Origin: Saccharopolyspora hirsuta
GTDB lineage: Bacteria > Actinomycetota > Actinomycetes > Mycobacteriales > Pseudonocardiaceae
Direction of reading: 5' to 3'
Length of the DNA: 64,000 bases
Assembly (NCBI RefSeq): GCF_008630535.1
Contig: NZ_VWPH01000007.1
Coordinates: forward strand, 372,001-436,000
Of this stretch, positions 34,687 through 43,900 are shown piece after piece. The notes beneath the pieces are model-generated. The model saw nothing but the letters and a program-made list of their open reading frames with translations. It made no database searches and was not told the DNA's origin. The translations under genes and the position numbers were made by a program. Each line of letters starts with the position of its first letter. Within the stretch, counting starts at the first letter, position 1.

Positions 34687-36006
34687 TCAGTCGCGCAGCA
34701 GGGTCTCCACGCCGAGACCGCGGATCGAGGCGTCCAGCACCTGGACCGTGTGCGCCATCGCCATGTGCTCGCCGCGGCGTTCCAGCGCGGTGCGGATTTG
34801 CATGGAGCAGCCGGGGTTGGCCGTGACCAGCAGGCGCGCTCCGGTGGCCAGGACGTTGTCCGCCTTGCGGTCGCCCAGCTCTCGGGCCGGTTCCGGCTGG
34901 AGCAGGTTGTAGACGCCTGCCGAACCGCAGCACAGTTCGCCGCGGCTGATCTCGCGGAGCTCCAGGCCGGGGATCGCGCGCAGGAGTTCTCGCGGTTGCG
35001 AGCGGATGCCCTGGCCGTGCGCGAGGTGGCAGGCGTCGTGGTAGGCCACCTCCACCGGGAGCGGGTGGCGTTCGGCGACCGGGCCGAGCTCGACCAGCAG
35101 CTCGGCGATGTCGCGGACCCGAGCCGAGAACTTCTCGGCCTTCGCCGCGTACTCGGGGTCGTCCTGCAGCAGCCGCGGGTACTCCTTCAGCGTCGAGCCG
35201 CAGCCCGCCGAGTTGATGACCACGTAGTCCACGCTGGACCGCTCGAACACGTCGAGGAGGTTGCGCGCGAACTTCACCGCTTCGGCCTCCCGGCCGGAGT
35301 GCTCGCTGAGCGCGCCGCAGCAGCCCTGCGACTGGGGGATCACGACGTCGCAGCCCTCGGCGGAGAGGATGCGCGCCGTCGCGGCGTTGACGTCGGGGAA
35401 GAACGCGCTCTGCACGCAGCCGGTGATCATCCCGACGGTCGCCCGCCGCTTTCCCCGCGCCGGGACGCGGTGACCGAGCTTGGGTGCGCGCTTGATCGGC
35501 GGGGCCAGGGATTCCATCGTCTGCAGGCCTTCGGGCAGCTTCGCCATCAGCCCGGACTTCTTCGCCAGCTTGCCGAGGCCGAGCCACTGGTAGAGGGCGA
35601 GGGGTCCGCGCAGCGCGTTGAGCCGCCGCGGGTACGGGAACAGCGTGAAGATCGCGGTGCGCATGAGGCGTTCCCAGCGGCTGCGTTCGTGCCGCCGCTC
35701 CACCTGGGCGCGCGTTTCGGTGATCAGCGTGCCGTACTGCACACCGGACGGGCAGGCGGTCACGCAGGCCATGCAGCCCAGGCAGGCGTCGAAGTGCCCG
35801 ACCATGGTGTCGGTCATGGGCTCGCCTTCCAGGCCTTCCTTCATCAGGTAGATGCGCCCGCGCGGCGAGTCCATCTCCTCGCCCCACAGGTCGTAGGTGG
35901 GGCAGGTCGGCAGGCAGAACCCGCAGTGCACGCAGTCGTCGACGAGTTCGCGCTGCGGCGGGTGGTGGGCGTCGAAGGCCCCCGGGCGGGACGGGGTCTC
36001 GGTCAT
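34687..36006 (-). CDS. glcF: Glycolate/lactate oxidase iron-sulfur subunit GlcF
   Basis: 439 residues from ATG 36006. Two 4Fe-4S binding clusters are clear: Cys25, 28, 31 and 35 ([14 protein letters not shown]), and Cys75, 78, 81 and 85 ([14 protein letters not shown]). Two cysteine-rich CCG domains follow ([38 protein letters not shown]). It passes electrons from the FAD subunits to the respiratory chain. The start codon overlaps the glcE stop (TGATG), so translation is coupled. A GC-rich terminator hairpin follows. Confidence 0.93.
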   Translation of the reverse strand: MTETPSRPGAFDAHHPPQRELVDDCVHCGFCLPTCPTYDLWGEEMDSPRGRIYLMKEGLEGEPMTDTMVGHFDACLGCMACVTACPSGVQYGTLITETRAQVERRHERSRWERLMRTAIFTLFPYPRRLNALRGPLALYQWLGLGKLAKKSGLMAKLPEGLQTMESLAPPIKRAPKLGHRVPARGKRRATVGMITGCVQSAFFPDVNAATARILSAEGCDVVIPQSQGCCGALSEHSGREAEAVKFARNLLDVFERSSVDYVVINSAGCGSTLKEYPRLLQDDPEYAAKAEKFSARVRDIAELLVELGPVAERHPLPVEVAYHDACHLAHGQGIRSQPRELLRAIPGLELREISRGELCCGSAGVYNLLQPEPARELGDRKADNVLATGARLLVTANPGCSMQIRTALERRGEHMAMAHTVQVLDASIRGLGVETLLRD

Positions 36007-37247
36007 CAGATTCCTCCCACGAACCGGCCCGGGGCGAGCCGGTGATCCGGGTCGAACTGGTCCTTGGTCCGGCGCATCAGGGTCAGCAGTCCCGGCGCGA
36101 CCGGCCCCCACGGGTCGATCGCGGCGAGAACGGGTTGCGGTGCGCGCTCCACCACCGCGTACTCGCAGCGGGAGCGCAGCGCGGCGACGAACTCGGCGAC
36201 CGCGCTCGGATCGCTGTCGCCGGGCAGGCCTGCGTGCAGCACGCCGAGCCCGGCCGCGCCGCGGGTCGTCACCGGAAGTCCGCTGGCGGCTTCGCGGATC
36301 GCGGTCAGCAGGTGCGGCAGCTTCGCGGGTTCGGCGGCCACGCGCAGACCGGTTCCGTCCGGTTGGAACGGGTGGCGCCCCCACCACTGCGGTGCCTGTT
36401 CCAGGACTTCCGCACCGCGGCCGAGGGTCGCGGCCAGCTCCGCGGCGCGGTCGTGGGTCGCCGCGGGGCGGCCCTCCAGCTGCGCGCACACCGTGATCGG
36501 ACCGTCCGGTTCGGCGCGGTCCAGCTCGATCGCGGTGGGCACCGCCTGCGAGTGCCGGATCGCGTCAGCCAGGGCACCGGCGGTCGACGGATCGGTGGTG
36601 GTGACCGAGATCCAGCGGTGTTCGGCGGCGACCGGGTGGAGGCGGAACACCGCTTCGGTGATCACGCCGAGGGTGCCGAAGGACCCGGTGTAGAGCTTGC
36701 CGAGGTCGTAGCCCGCGACGTTCTTGACGACCTTGCCGCCCGCGGTGGTCACGGTGCCGTCGGCGCGCACCACCGTGATGCCGATGAGCAGGTCCCGCAC
36801 CCCGCCGAAGAGGTGGCGGCACGGACCGGACGTGCCGGTGGCGACCACGCCGCCCACGGTCGCGGTCGGCAGCGGCTGGTCGATCGCGAGCTGCTGACCG
36901 GCCGCGCGCACGGTGTCGTTGACCTCGGCGATCGGCGTGCCCGCCAGGGCGTGCACGACGAGGTCGCCCGCCGCGTGCTCGACGATTCCGGTGGCCGCGG
37001 AGACGTCGAGCAGCAGGTCCACCGCGGTCGGCGCGGCGCCCCAGTCGAGCTTGCTGCCGGAGCCCTTGGGCACCACCCGCAGCCCGTGCTCGGCGGCGAT
37101 CTTCATCGCCGTCGACGCGCTTTCCGTGCCGTCCACCTTGGCCACCCACTGTGGACGGACGCCGCACACCGCGTCCGATTCGGCGGCTTCCCGCACGTTC
37201 TCCGCGCCCAGCGCGGCGGCCAGTGCTTCCTCGGTCGTAGTGGGCAT
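36006..37247 (-). CDS. glcE: Glycolate oxidase FAD-binding subunit GlcE
   Basis: 413 residues from ATG 37247. The PCMH-type FAD-binding domain shows [55 protein letters not shown] and [36 protein letters not shown], the typical GlcE features (KNVAGYD). GlcE is shorter at its C-terminus than GlcD and works with it to oxidise glycolate or D-lactate to the keto acid. It is coupled at both ends: TGATG overlaps with glcD upstream and glcF downstream. Confidence 0.93.
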   Translation of the reverse strand: MPTTTEEALAAALGAENVREAAESDAVCGVRPQWVAKVDGTESASTAMKIAAEHGLRVVPKGSGSKLDWGAAPTAVDLLLDVSAATGIVEHAAGDLVVHALAGTPIAEVNDTVRAAGQQLAIDQPLPTATVGGVVATGTSGPCRHLFGGVRDLLIGITVVRADGTVTTAGGKVVKNVAGYDLGKLYTGSFGTLGVITEAVFRLHPVAAEHRWISVTTTDPSTAGALADAIRHSQAVPTAIELDRAEPDGPITVCAQLEGRPAATHDRAAELAATLGRGAEVLEQAPQWWGRHPFQPDGTGLRVAAEPAKLPHLLTAIREAASGLPVTTRGAAGLGVLHAGLPGDSDPSAVAEFVAALRSRCEYAVVERAPQPVLAAIDPWGPVAPGLLTLMRRTKDQFDPDHRLAPGRFVGGI

Positions 37248-38734
37248 CAGAACTGCTCCGCCAATCCCGCTTCGGTCAGTGGGTGCACGCCGCGCCGCGG
37301 CCCGGGGACCTCGCCGCACAGCCTCGGCGTCGGGAAGACCTTGCCCGGGTTGCAGATCCCGGCCGGGTCGAAGGCGCAGCGCACGCGCTGCATGGTGTCC
37401 AGGTCGTCGGCGGTGAACATGCGGCCCATGTACTTGACCTTGTCCGCGCCGACGCCGTGCTCCCCGGTGATCGAACCGCCGTGCTCGATGCACAGGTCGA
37501 GGATCGCGCCGGAGACCTGCTCGGCGCGCTCGTTGGCACCGGGCTCGGAGTCGTCGAAGAGCACCAGCGGGTGCAGGTTCCCGTCACCGGCGTGGAAGAC
37601 GTTGGCCACCCGCACCCCGGATTCCGCCGACAGCCGGGCGATGCGGCCGAGGACCTCCGGCAGCGCGGTCCGCGGGATCACGCCGTCCTGCACGATGTAG
37701 TCGGGGCTGATGCGGCCGACCGCGGCGAAGGCGGACTTGCGGCCCTTCCAGATCATCGCCCGCTCGTGGTCATCGGCGGCGACCCGGATCTCGAACGCGC
37801 CGTGCGCCCCGCAGTGCCGCTCCACCTCGGCGAAGGTGTGCTCGACCTCTGCCGCCGGGCCGTCCAGCTCGACGACCAGCACCGCGCCCGCGCCCTCCGG
37901 GTAGCCGCACTGGACGGCCTGCTCGGCGGCTTCGATGGCCAGCGCGTCCATCATCTCGATCGCGGCCGGGGTGACGCCGTCGGCGATGATCGCCGACACC
38001 GCCGCGCCCGCCTCGTCGGTCGACGGGAACCCGGCGAGCAGCGTCTGCACCGACTCGGGTTTGCGCAGCAGCCGCACGGTGATCTTGGTGACCACGCCGA
38101 GAGTGCCCTCGCTGCCGATGAACGCGCCGAGCAGGTCGTAACCAGCGGTTTCCCGCGCCGGGCCGCCGAGCTCGACCACGTCGCCGTCGGGGGTGACCAC
38201 CTCGAGCGCGAGGATGTGGTTGATGGTGAACCCGTACTTCAGGCAGTGCGCGCCGCCGGAGTTCTCCGCGACGTTGCCGCCGACCGAGCAGACCTGCTGG
38301 CTGGAGGGGTCCGGGGCGAAGTAGTAGCCCTGGTCGGCGACGGCCCTGGTGACGTCGAGGTTGATCACGCCGGGTTCCACCACGGCGCGCTCGTTGGCCA
38401 GGTCGATCTCCAGGATCCGCCGCATCTTCGCGGTCACCACCAGCACGCCGGAGGAGTGCGGCAGCGCCCCGCCGGACAGCCCGGTGCCGGCCCCGCGCGC
38501 CACGAACGGAACGCCGTGCTCGGCGCAGGTCCGGACGATCTCGCGGACCTGCTCGGCGGTCTCGGGCAGCACAACGACGGCCGGGACGACCCGGTAGCTG
38601 GCCAGACCGTCGCACTCGTAGGTGCGCAGCTGCTGCGGATCGGTGATCACCGAGTTCGGCGGCAGCGCGGCGCGGAACCGCTGCACGACTTGGTCGAGCG
38701 CGCGCCGCTCGGGCTCGATGCTGGTCGACTGCAT
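37247..38734 (-). CDS. glcD: Glycolate/D-lactate oxidase catalytic subunit GlcD
   Basis: 495 residues from ATG 38734. The FAD-binding domain carries VPFVARGAGTGLSGGALPHSSGVLV and DPSSQQVCSVGGNVAENSGGAHCLKYGFT (about 75-170), and GSEGTLGVVTKITVRLL. The C-terminal oxidase domain includes VANVFHAGDGNLHPLVLFD and GSITGEHGVGADK, where the His residues near the flavin and metal lie. It oxidises glycolate or lactate. It is the first gene of the coupled glcDEF operon. Three dyads in the 170 bases upstream suggest regulator control. Confidence 0.94.
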   Translation of the reverse strand: MQSTSIEPERRALDQVVQRFRAALPPNSVITDPQQLRTYECDGLASYRVVPAVVVLPETAEQVREIVRTCAEHGVPFVARGAGTGLSGGALPHSSGVLVVTAKMRRILEIDLANERAVVEPGVINLDVTRAVADQGYYFAPDPSSQQVCSVGGNVAENSGGAHCLKYGFTINHILALEVVTPDGDVVELGGPARETAGYDLLGAFIGSEGTLGVVTKITVRLLRKPESVQTLLAGFPSTDEAGAAVSAIIADGVTPAAIEMMDALAIEAAEQAVQCGYPEGAGAVLVVELDGPAAEVEHTFAEVERHCGAHGAFEIRVAADDHERAMIWKGRKSAFAAVGRISPDYIVQDGVIPRTALPEVLGRIARLSAESGVRVANVFHAGDGNLHPLVLFDDSEPGANERAEQVSGAILDLCIEHGGSITGEHGVGADKVKYMGRMFTADDLDTMQRVRCAFDPAGICNPGKVFPTPRLCGEVPGPRRGVHPLTEAGLAEQF

Positions 38735-38753
38735 TGCTCAGCCTCCCGAGAGA

Positions 38754-38812
38754 TTCCGTCTTGCGGAAAACCAGTTCCGTTCAAGGCGGAACGATATGTT
38801 GTTCACAACATA
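38754..38812. promoter_or_regulatory. Three-dyad operator region upstream of glcDEF
   Basis: Three inverted repeats stand in 59 bases. First, TTCCG-N5-CGGAA (38754-38768). Second, GTTCCG-N7-CGGAAC (38774-38792). Third, TATGTTGT-TC-ACAACATA (38795-38812), a perfect 8-2-8 palindrome. The first two resemble IclR-type sites, the third a GntR-type site. No regulator gene lies beside the operon. Confidence 0.65.
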
Positions 38813-38908
38813 GATACAAGAGGTGGACAAGATTGTCCGCTCGATCTGATTGTGCCCCCGCGGCACGACCACCGTCCGCCCGAAACCCGCCCCGGCGGGC
38901 GTGCTGGA

Positions 38909-39093
38909 TGACAGGAAGGTTCCCATCCCCACCTCACCGCGCGCCCCGGCCGAACACGACGACCTGCTCCGGAACGACCCGCGCCTGCCGGAGGGAAGTG
39001 ACAGGAAGGTTCCCTTGCTCCAGCTCCGGCCCGCCGGAAGTGACAGGAAGGTTCCCATGCTCACGGCCGCGTGACAGGAAGGTTCCCATGCTC
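38909..39093 (-). repeat. Cluster of four interspersed repeat copies
   Basis: Reverse copies at 38909 (lead variant GGGGAT), 38999 (GAGCAA), 39041 and 39072 (both GAGCAT), spaced 90, 42 and 31. They lie between the glcD operator region and the stop of the MpaB-type gene. Confidence 0.92.
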
Positions 39094-39100
39094 GCGGCCG

Positions 39101-39943
39101 TCACAGGCCGCTGAGCGCTCCGGCGGAGGGCAGCGCTGCCGCGCCGAGCCGGTGCACCGCGCGCTGCACGTGGTCGCCCGGGTAGCGGAAGCGCAGCTGG
39201 TCCGGAACCGCCAGCCCCGCCGCGCGGAACCCGCGCAGCCCGGCCGCGACCACCGGGGGCGGGTACGCCGGGCGGCCGTGGATGCGGCGCGCCCAGTCCG
39301 GGAGCACCGAGTACCCCAGGTGCCCGAGCGGCAGGTAGCCGAGGTTCGCCGGGAGCGACCACCACGGCGCGAACGGCCGGTGCAGGAACCGGTAGATCAG
39401 GTCCGAGTCATCGGTGCGGCGCAGCTGCGGGCGCACCCGCGCGAAGTAGGCGGCCATCTCCCGGCTCGATCCGGGAACCTCCGCCGGGTCCAGGCCGACC
39501 AGCTCCGCCGACCGGCGCTGCTCGTCGAAGTACCGGTCCAGCTGGGCGGTGCTCAGCGGTAACCCGGCGCGGCGCACGACCCCGGCGAAGGACGCGACCT
39601 CGGCGCAGTGCACCCACAGCAGCAGCTCGGGCTCGTCGAGCCGGATCTCCGCACCGGTCTCCCGGTCGGTTCCCCGCAGCTTGCGGTGCACGCCGCGAAC
39701 CCGCGCCGCCGCCTTCTCGGCTTCGGCGGTCGTGCCGTAGGTGGTGGTGGCGACGAAGTCGCCGGTGCGCATCAAGCGGCCCAGCGGGTCGTCCTGGAAC
39801 CGCGAGTTCTGCACCACGGCGGCGACCGCCCGCGGGTGCAGCGCCTGCAGGAAGAGGCTGCAGATCCCGGCAATCCACATCGTCGGGTCGGCGTGCAGGT
39901 GCCAGGTCACGGTCCGCGGTCCGAACAGCCCCTCGTCGCCCAT
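39101..39943 (-). CDS. MpaB-type oxygenase family protein (DUF2236)
   Basis: 280 residues. The family motifs are DPTMWIAGICSLFLQALHPRAVAAVVQNSRFQDDPLGRLMRTGDFVATTTYGT near the N-terminus and LDEPELLLWVHCAEVASFAGV in the middle, with His residues (LHPRA, WVHCAE) expected to bind the metal or haem of this oxygenase fold, which is related to latex-clearing protein. Members without a known substrate are common in actinomycetes. The start lies three bases after the stop of the phosphodiesterase gene, so the two are co-transcribed. Four repeats follow the stop. Confidence 0.87.
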   Translation of the reverse strand: MGDEGLFGPRTVTWHLHADPTMWIAGICSLFLQALHPRAVAAVVQNSRFQDDPLGRLMRTGDFVATTTYGTTAEAEKAAARVRGVHRKLRGTDRETGAEIRLDEPELLLWVHCAEVASFAGVVRRAGLPLSTAQLDRYFDEQRRSAELVGLDPAEVPGSSREMAAYFARVRPQLRRTDDSDLIYRFLHRPFAPWWSLPANLGYLPLGHLGYSVLPDWARRIHGRPAYPPPVVAAGLRGFRAAGLAVPDQLRFRYPGDHVQRAVHRLGAAALPSAGALSGL

Positions 39944-39946
39944 CGG

Positions 39947-41089
39947 TCACCCGCCCAGCACCAGCAGCGGAACCAGCTGCTCGGCGGCGGTCAGCGAGCC
40001 GTGCTGGCCGAGCAGCGCGGCCTCCCCCGGTTCGGCCACCGACCGGACCACCCCGGAGACGCGCATGATCGCCAGCACGTCCCCGATGCGCGGCCGCACC
40101 GAATCGGCCACCACCGGGCCGAACCAGCCCTGGTCGATCGCCTGCTCGCCGGTCAGCACCATCCCGTGCTCGCCGATCCGCTCCCGCCACGCCGCGAGCA
40201 CGTCACCGAGCGCGCCGGGCTCGACGTAGACGTGCCGGGCCCTCACCTCGCCGCCGAGCAGCCGGACCCCGTCCTGCAGCGCGGGATCGGTGTCGGCGTC
40301 GAAAGCGGTGGCGGGGTCGACCTCGACCATGCCGTGGTCGGCGATCACCGCCAGCACCGCGCCCGGCGGCAGCCGGTCGGCCAGCGTCACCACCAGCCGG
40401 TCGAGCTGGGCCAGCTGGAACCGCCACGGCAGCGAACCAGGTCCGTGCACGTGACCCAGCCAGTCGAGATGACCGTGGTAGCCGTAGCAGAGCCCGGGGC
40501 CGTCCCCGTCGAGCGCGGCCAGCAGCTCCGCGGCCAGGTCGCCCAGCGCGCGCTGGCCGCGGAACTCCGCGCCCCGCAACGCGGCTCGGGTCAGGCCGCT
40601 GCCTTCGAACTCGGCGGGCACCGCGGTCCGCACGGCGACTCCGGCCGCCGCGGCCCGCTCCAGCACCGTCGCCGTCGGCTGCACCTGCTCCGGCGGCCAG
40701 CTCTCCAGCAGGCTCTGCCGATCGGGGCGGGACGACCAGCTCAGCGGGTGCAGCAGGCCGCCGGACGGTTCGGCGAAGGTGTAGCCGACGAGCCCGTGCT
40801 CCCCGGCGCACCTGCCGGTGCCCAGCGAGGTGATGCTGGTGACCGTGGTGGTCGGGAACCCGGCGGTCAGCGGTGCCCTGGTCAGCAGGTCCGCCAGGAA
40901 CGGCGCGTCCGCCGCGTGATCGCGCAGCAGGTCGTGGCCGAGCCCGTCGACCAGCAGCACCGCAGCGCTCCGGCACTCCGGGAGGCCGAGGGTGTCGGTG
41001 AACCCCGCCAGCCCCATCGACCCCAGCAGGGACGGCAGGACGTCGGGCAGCGCTCGCCCGTTCCCGTCGGGAGCGACGATCCAGTCCAT
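39947..41089 (-). CDS. Alkaline-phosphatase-superfamily phosphodiesterase / nucleotide pyrophosphatase
   Basis: 380 residues without a signal peptide. The superfamily metal sites are visible: VLLVDGLGHDLL (first Asp), the nucleophile Thr in PTTTVTSITSLGTG, YGYHGHLDWLGHVHGPGS (Asp and His), VIADHGMVEVD (Asp-His) and a final His in GQHGSLTAAE. It would hydrolyse phosphodiester or pyrophosphate bonds in the cytoplasm. It precedes the MpaB-type gene by three bases and follows the acyl-CoA dehydrogenase gene by 60 bases, all on the minus strand. Confidence 0.88.
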   Translation of the reverse strand: MDWIVAPDGNGRALPDVLPSLLGSMGLAGFTDTLGLPECRSAAVLLVDGLGHDLLRDHAADAPFLADLLTRAPLTAGFPTTTVTSITSLGTGRCAGEHGLVGYTFAEPSGGLLHPLSWSSRPDRQSLLESWPPEQVQPTATVLERAAAAGVAVRTAVPAEFEGSGLTRAALRGAEFRGQRALGDLAAELLAALDGDGPGLCYGYHGHLDWLGHVHGPGSLPWRFQLAQLDRLVVTLADRLPPGAVLAVIADHGMVEVDPATAFDADTDPALQDGVRLLGGEVRARHVYVEPGALGDVLAAWRERIGEHGMVLTGEQAIDQGWFGPVVADSVRPRIGDVLAIMRVSGVVRSVAEPGEAALLGQHGSLTAAEQLVPLLVLGG

Positions 41090-41149
41090 GGCACCGAACC
41101 TCCCACGCGAGTGCGCCCGCGGCTAGACCCGAAGGCGCACTCGCGACCG

Positions 41150-42292
41150 TCAGAACCCCATGGAACGGCCGATGATCTCCTTCATGATCTCGGTCGTGCC
41201 GCCGTAGATGGTCTGGATGCGGGAGTCCAGGAACGCCTTGGCCACCGGGTATTCCGTCATGTAGCCGTAGCCGCCGTGCAGCTGCAGGCAGCGGTCCACC
41301 ACGCGCTTGTTCATCTCGCTGAGCCACCACTTCGCCATCGCGGCGTGCTCGATGTCGAGCTCGCCGCGCACGTGGTCCTGCACGCAGCGGTCGGTGAACA
41401 CCCGGCCGATCTCGACCTCGGTGGCCATCTCCGCCAGCTCGAAGCGGATGTGCTGGAACTTGCCGATCGGGCGGCCGAACGCGGTGCGGTCCTTGCAGTA
41501 CTCCTTGGTGACGCCCAGGATCTTCTCCGCGATGGCCGCCGAGGCGACCGCGATCGACAACCGCTCCTGCGGCAGGTTCTGCATCAGGTAGATGAAGCCC
41601 TGCCCCTCCTCGCCGAGCAGGTTGGCGGCCGGTACCCGCACGTCGTTGAAGAACAGCTCCGCGGTGTCCTGCGACTTCTGGCCGATCTTGTCCAGGTTGC
41701 GGCCGCGTTCGAAGCCGGGCATGCCGCGCTCCACGACGAGCAGGCTGATGCCCTCGTGCCCGGCGTCGGGGTCGGTGCGGGCCACCACGATCACCAGGTC
41801 GGCGAGGATGCCGTTGCTGATGAACGTCTTCTGCCCGTTGAGGATGAAGTCGTCCCCGTCGCGCACCGCGCTGGTGCGGATGCCCTGCAGGTCGCTGCCC
41901 GCGCCCGGCTCGGTCATGGCGATCGCGGTGATGATCTCGCCCGAGCAGAAGCCCGGCAGCCAGCGCTGCTTCTGCTCCTCGGTGGCCAGCTTCATCAGGT
42001 AGGGCGCGATGATGTCGTTGTGCAGCGGGGAGCCGAACCCGGAGATGCCCGCGTTGACCAGCTCCTCGTCGAAGACGACGTTGAACCGGAAGTCGTCGAC
42101 GCCCCCGCCGCCGTAGCGCTCGTCGACGGCGAAGCCGAGCAGCCCCTGCGCCCCAGCCGCCAGCCAGGCCTCCCGGCTGACCACCCCGGCGGCCTCCCAC
42201 TCCTCGACGTGCGGCACGAGCTCCTTGTTCACGAACGTGCGCACCGTCTCCCGGAACGCCTCGTGCTCGGGCTCGAACAACTCCCTGCGCAT
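41150..42292 (-). CDS. Acyl-CoA dehydrogenase
   Basis: 380 residues from ATG 42292. The family signatures are AIAMTEPGAGSDLQGIRTSA (about 125-144) and QLHGGYGYMTEYPVAKAFLDSRIQTIYGGTTEIMKEIIGRSMGF at the C-terminus, where the Glu in GGTTEI (about 368) is the catalytic base of the short/medium-chain and long-chain type members. FAD-binding residues lie in FGRPIGKFQHIRFELAEM. It introduces the 2,3 double bond of acyl-CoA. Three repeat copies separate it from the CoA transferase gene upstream; both may be controlled by the MerR regulator. Confidence 0.93.
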   Translation of the reverse strand: MRRELFEPEHEAFRETVRTFVNKELVPHVEEWEAAGVVSREAWLAAGAQGLLGFAVDERYGGGGVDDFRFNVVFDEELVNAGISGFGSPLHNDIIAPYLMKLATEEQKQRWLPGFCSGEIITAIAMTEPGAGSDLQGIRTSAVRDGDDFILNGQKTFISNGILADLVIVVARTDPDAGHEGISLLVVERGMPGFERGRNLDKIGQKSQDTAELFFNDVRVPAANLLGEEGQGFIYLMQNLPQERLSIAVASAAIAEKILGVTKEYCKDRTAFGRPIGKFQHIRFELAEMATEVEIGRVFTDRCVQDHVRGELDIEHAAMAKWWLSEMNKRVVDRCLQLHGGYGYMTEYPVAKAFLDSRIQTIYGGTTEIMKEIIGRSMGF

Positions 42293-42329
42293 CGGTTCAC
42301 GCCTCCATTCGATCCGTGCTGGTCATGCG

Positions 42330-42434
42330 AGGAAGGGAACCTTCCTGCCACCGAGCCCGCGACGCGGCGCGAGCAAGGGAACCTTCCTGTCATCCGCCGC
42401 GCGGCCGGGGGTGAGCATGGGAACCTTCCTGTCA
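42330..42434 (+). repeat. Cluster of three interspersed repeat copies
   Basis: Forward copies at 42330 (GAGGAA, ending CTGCCA), 42371 (GAGCAA) and 42413 (GAGCAT), spaced 41 and 42. All three lead types occur side by side, filling the gap between the CoA transferase stop and the acyl-CoA dehydrogenase start. Confidence 0.93.
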
Positions 42435-42454
42435 CCGCCCGGCCGGGCGCCGGG

Positions 42455-43585
42455 TCAGCGCTTCGGGCCGAACGCGCCCGAGTCGAGCAGGTCTTGCGGG
42501 ACCTTCCAGTCCTGCACCACGGCTTCGGTGTGCGAGCCGGGCGTGGCCACCGGTCCCGGCTCGGGGTTGGGGGTGCGGCTGAAGCGGGGCGCCGGGGCCG
42601 GTTGCAGCACGCCGTCGCGGCGCACCAGGGTTTCGCGGGCCGACACGTGCGGGTGGGCCTCGGCTTCGGTCATGGACAGCACCGGGGCCACGCACGCGTC
42701 GGATCCGTCGAACACCTCGGTCCACTCCTGGCGGGTGCGCTGCCGGAAGGTCTCGGCGAAGATCTCCCGCAGCCGCGGCCAGTTCGCCGGGTCGTCGCGG
42801 TCCGGCACCGCACCGGCCAGCCCCAACCGCTCCAGCAGCTCGGCGTAGAACTGCGGCTCCAGCGCGCCGACGGACATGTACTCCCCGTCGGCCGTCTCGT
42901 ACACGTCGTAGTAGGGGGCCCCGGTGTCGAGCAGGTTCGTGCCGCGCTCGGTCTTCCACCCACCGGTGCCGAGGAATCCGAACAGCATCGCGCCGAGGTG
43001 CGCGGCACCGTCCACGATGGCCGCGTCGACGACCTGACCGCGACCGCTCACCCGGGCTTCGAGCAGCGCCGCCAGCACCCCGACGGCCAGGTACATCGCA
43101 CCGCCGCCGAAGTCGCCCAGCAGGTTCGCCGGAACCTGCGGCGGACCGCCCGCGCGGCCGATCGCGTGCAGCATGCCGGTGAGCGCGATGTAGTCGATGT
43201 CGTGGCCAGCGGTCGGCGCCAGCGGCCCCTGCTGACCCCACCCGGTCATCCGCCCGTAGACGAGCTTCGGGTTGACCGCCCAGCACTGCTCCGGTCCCAC
43301 GCCCAACCGCTCGGTGACGCCGGGCCGCAGACCTTCCAGCAGCACGTCGGCCCGCTCGACCAGGGCGAGCACGGCTTCCGCGCCGCGCTCGTGCTTGAGG
43401 TCGACCTGCACGGACCGCTTGCCGCGGTTGAGCAGGTCCCCCTCCCCGCCGGACGCCGTCGGCCGGTCCACCCGCACCACGTCGGCGCCCAGGTCGGCCA
43501 GCAGCATCGCGCAGAAGGGCGCCGGACCGATCCCGGCCAGCTCCACGACCTTGACCCCGGCCAGCGGTCCACCTGTTCGCGTCAC
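42455..43585 (-). CDS. CoA transferase family III, alpha-methylacyl-CoA racemase-like
   Basis: 376 residues from GTG 43585, with GAGAGGTG upstream. The N-terminus LAGVKVVELAGIGPAPFCAMLLADLGADVVRVDRP and LLNRGKRSVQVDLKHERG are typical of the family. The segment GHDIDYIALTGMLHAIG followed by LLGDFGGGAMYLAVG carries the His and Asp that racemise the 2-methyl branch in AMACR/MCR enzymes, so racemase activity is more likely than CoA transfer. It would prepare branched acyl-CoA for beta-oxidation, in keeping with the acyl-CoA dehydrogenase next to it. A dyad operator stands about 50 bases before its start. Confidence 0.88.
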   Translation of the reverse strand: MTRTGGPLAGVKVVELAGIGPAPFCAMLLADLGADVVRVDRPTASGGEGDLLNRGKRSVQVDLKHERGAEAVLALVERADVLLEGLRPGVTERLGVGPEQCWAVNPKLVYGRMTGWGQQGPLAPTAGHDIDYIALTGMLHAIGRAGGPPQVPANLLGDFGGGAMYLAVGVLAALLEARVSGRGQVVDAAIVDGAAHLGAMLFGFLGTGGWKTERGTNLLDTGAPYYDVYETADGEYMSVGALEPQFYAELLERLGLAGAVPDRDDPANWPRLREIFAETFRQRTRQEWTEVFDGSDACVAPVLSMTEAEAHPHVSARETLVRRDGVLQPAPAPRFSRTPNPEPGPVATPGSHTEAVVQDWKVPQDLLDSGAFGPKR

Positions 43586-43634
43586 GCCACACCTCTCCAC
43601 GGCCTGTGTCGCGCAACACACGCGACGCACTTAG

Positions 43635-43655
43635 TGTTACATCGCTGGTGTAACA
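43635..43655. promoter_or_regulatory. Putative operator of the racemase/MerR region
   Basis: TGTTACA (43635-43641) and TGTAACA (43649-43655) are exact reverse complements around seven bases, 50 bases upstream of the racemase gene. A further TGTTACA half-site lies at 43870-43876, close to the MerR start. The architecture equals that of the fadA dyad with one base changed in each arm. Confidence 0.65.
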
Positions 43656-43900
43656 GACGTCAAGGCTTCGACCTGCCCGAAAGAACTGCCGCGGGACTCG
43701 GCGCTCGGGCATCCGCCCCGGCCAGCGCGCCCGTTCGGCCAGCCTGGCCCGGAACGGCTCGCATTCGCGACCGGGACGAGCTGGAGCATGCTCCGGATGC
43801 CGTCCTCGGCGAGCGCGAAGTTCACGTCGGTGCTGCCCACCGCCGCCCCGCCAATGCGACAGCGTTGGTGTTACAGCAGTTGAGGAGTACCGTTGCCGAC

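Noticed and set aside
39608..43900. A very long plus-strand open frame covering five minus-strand genes
   Set aside because: It is a high-GC shadow frame: Arg/Gly/His-rich with no family motifs, while the opposite strand encodes clear enzymes. Only its last 238 codons (the MerR gene) are real.
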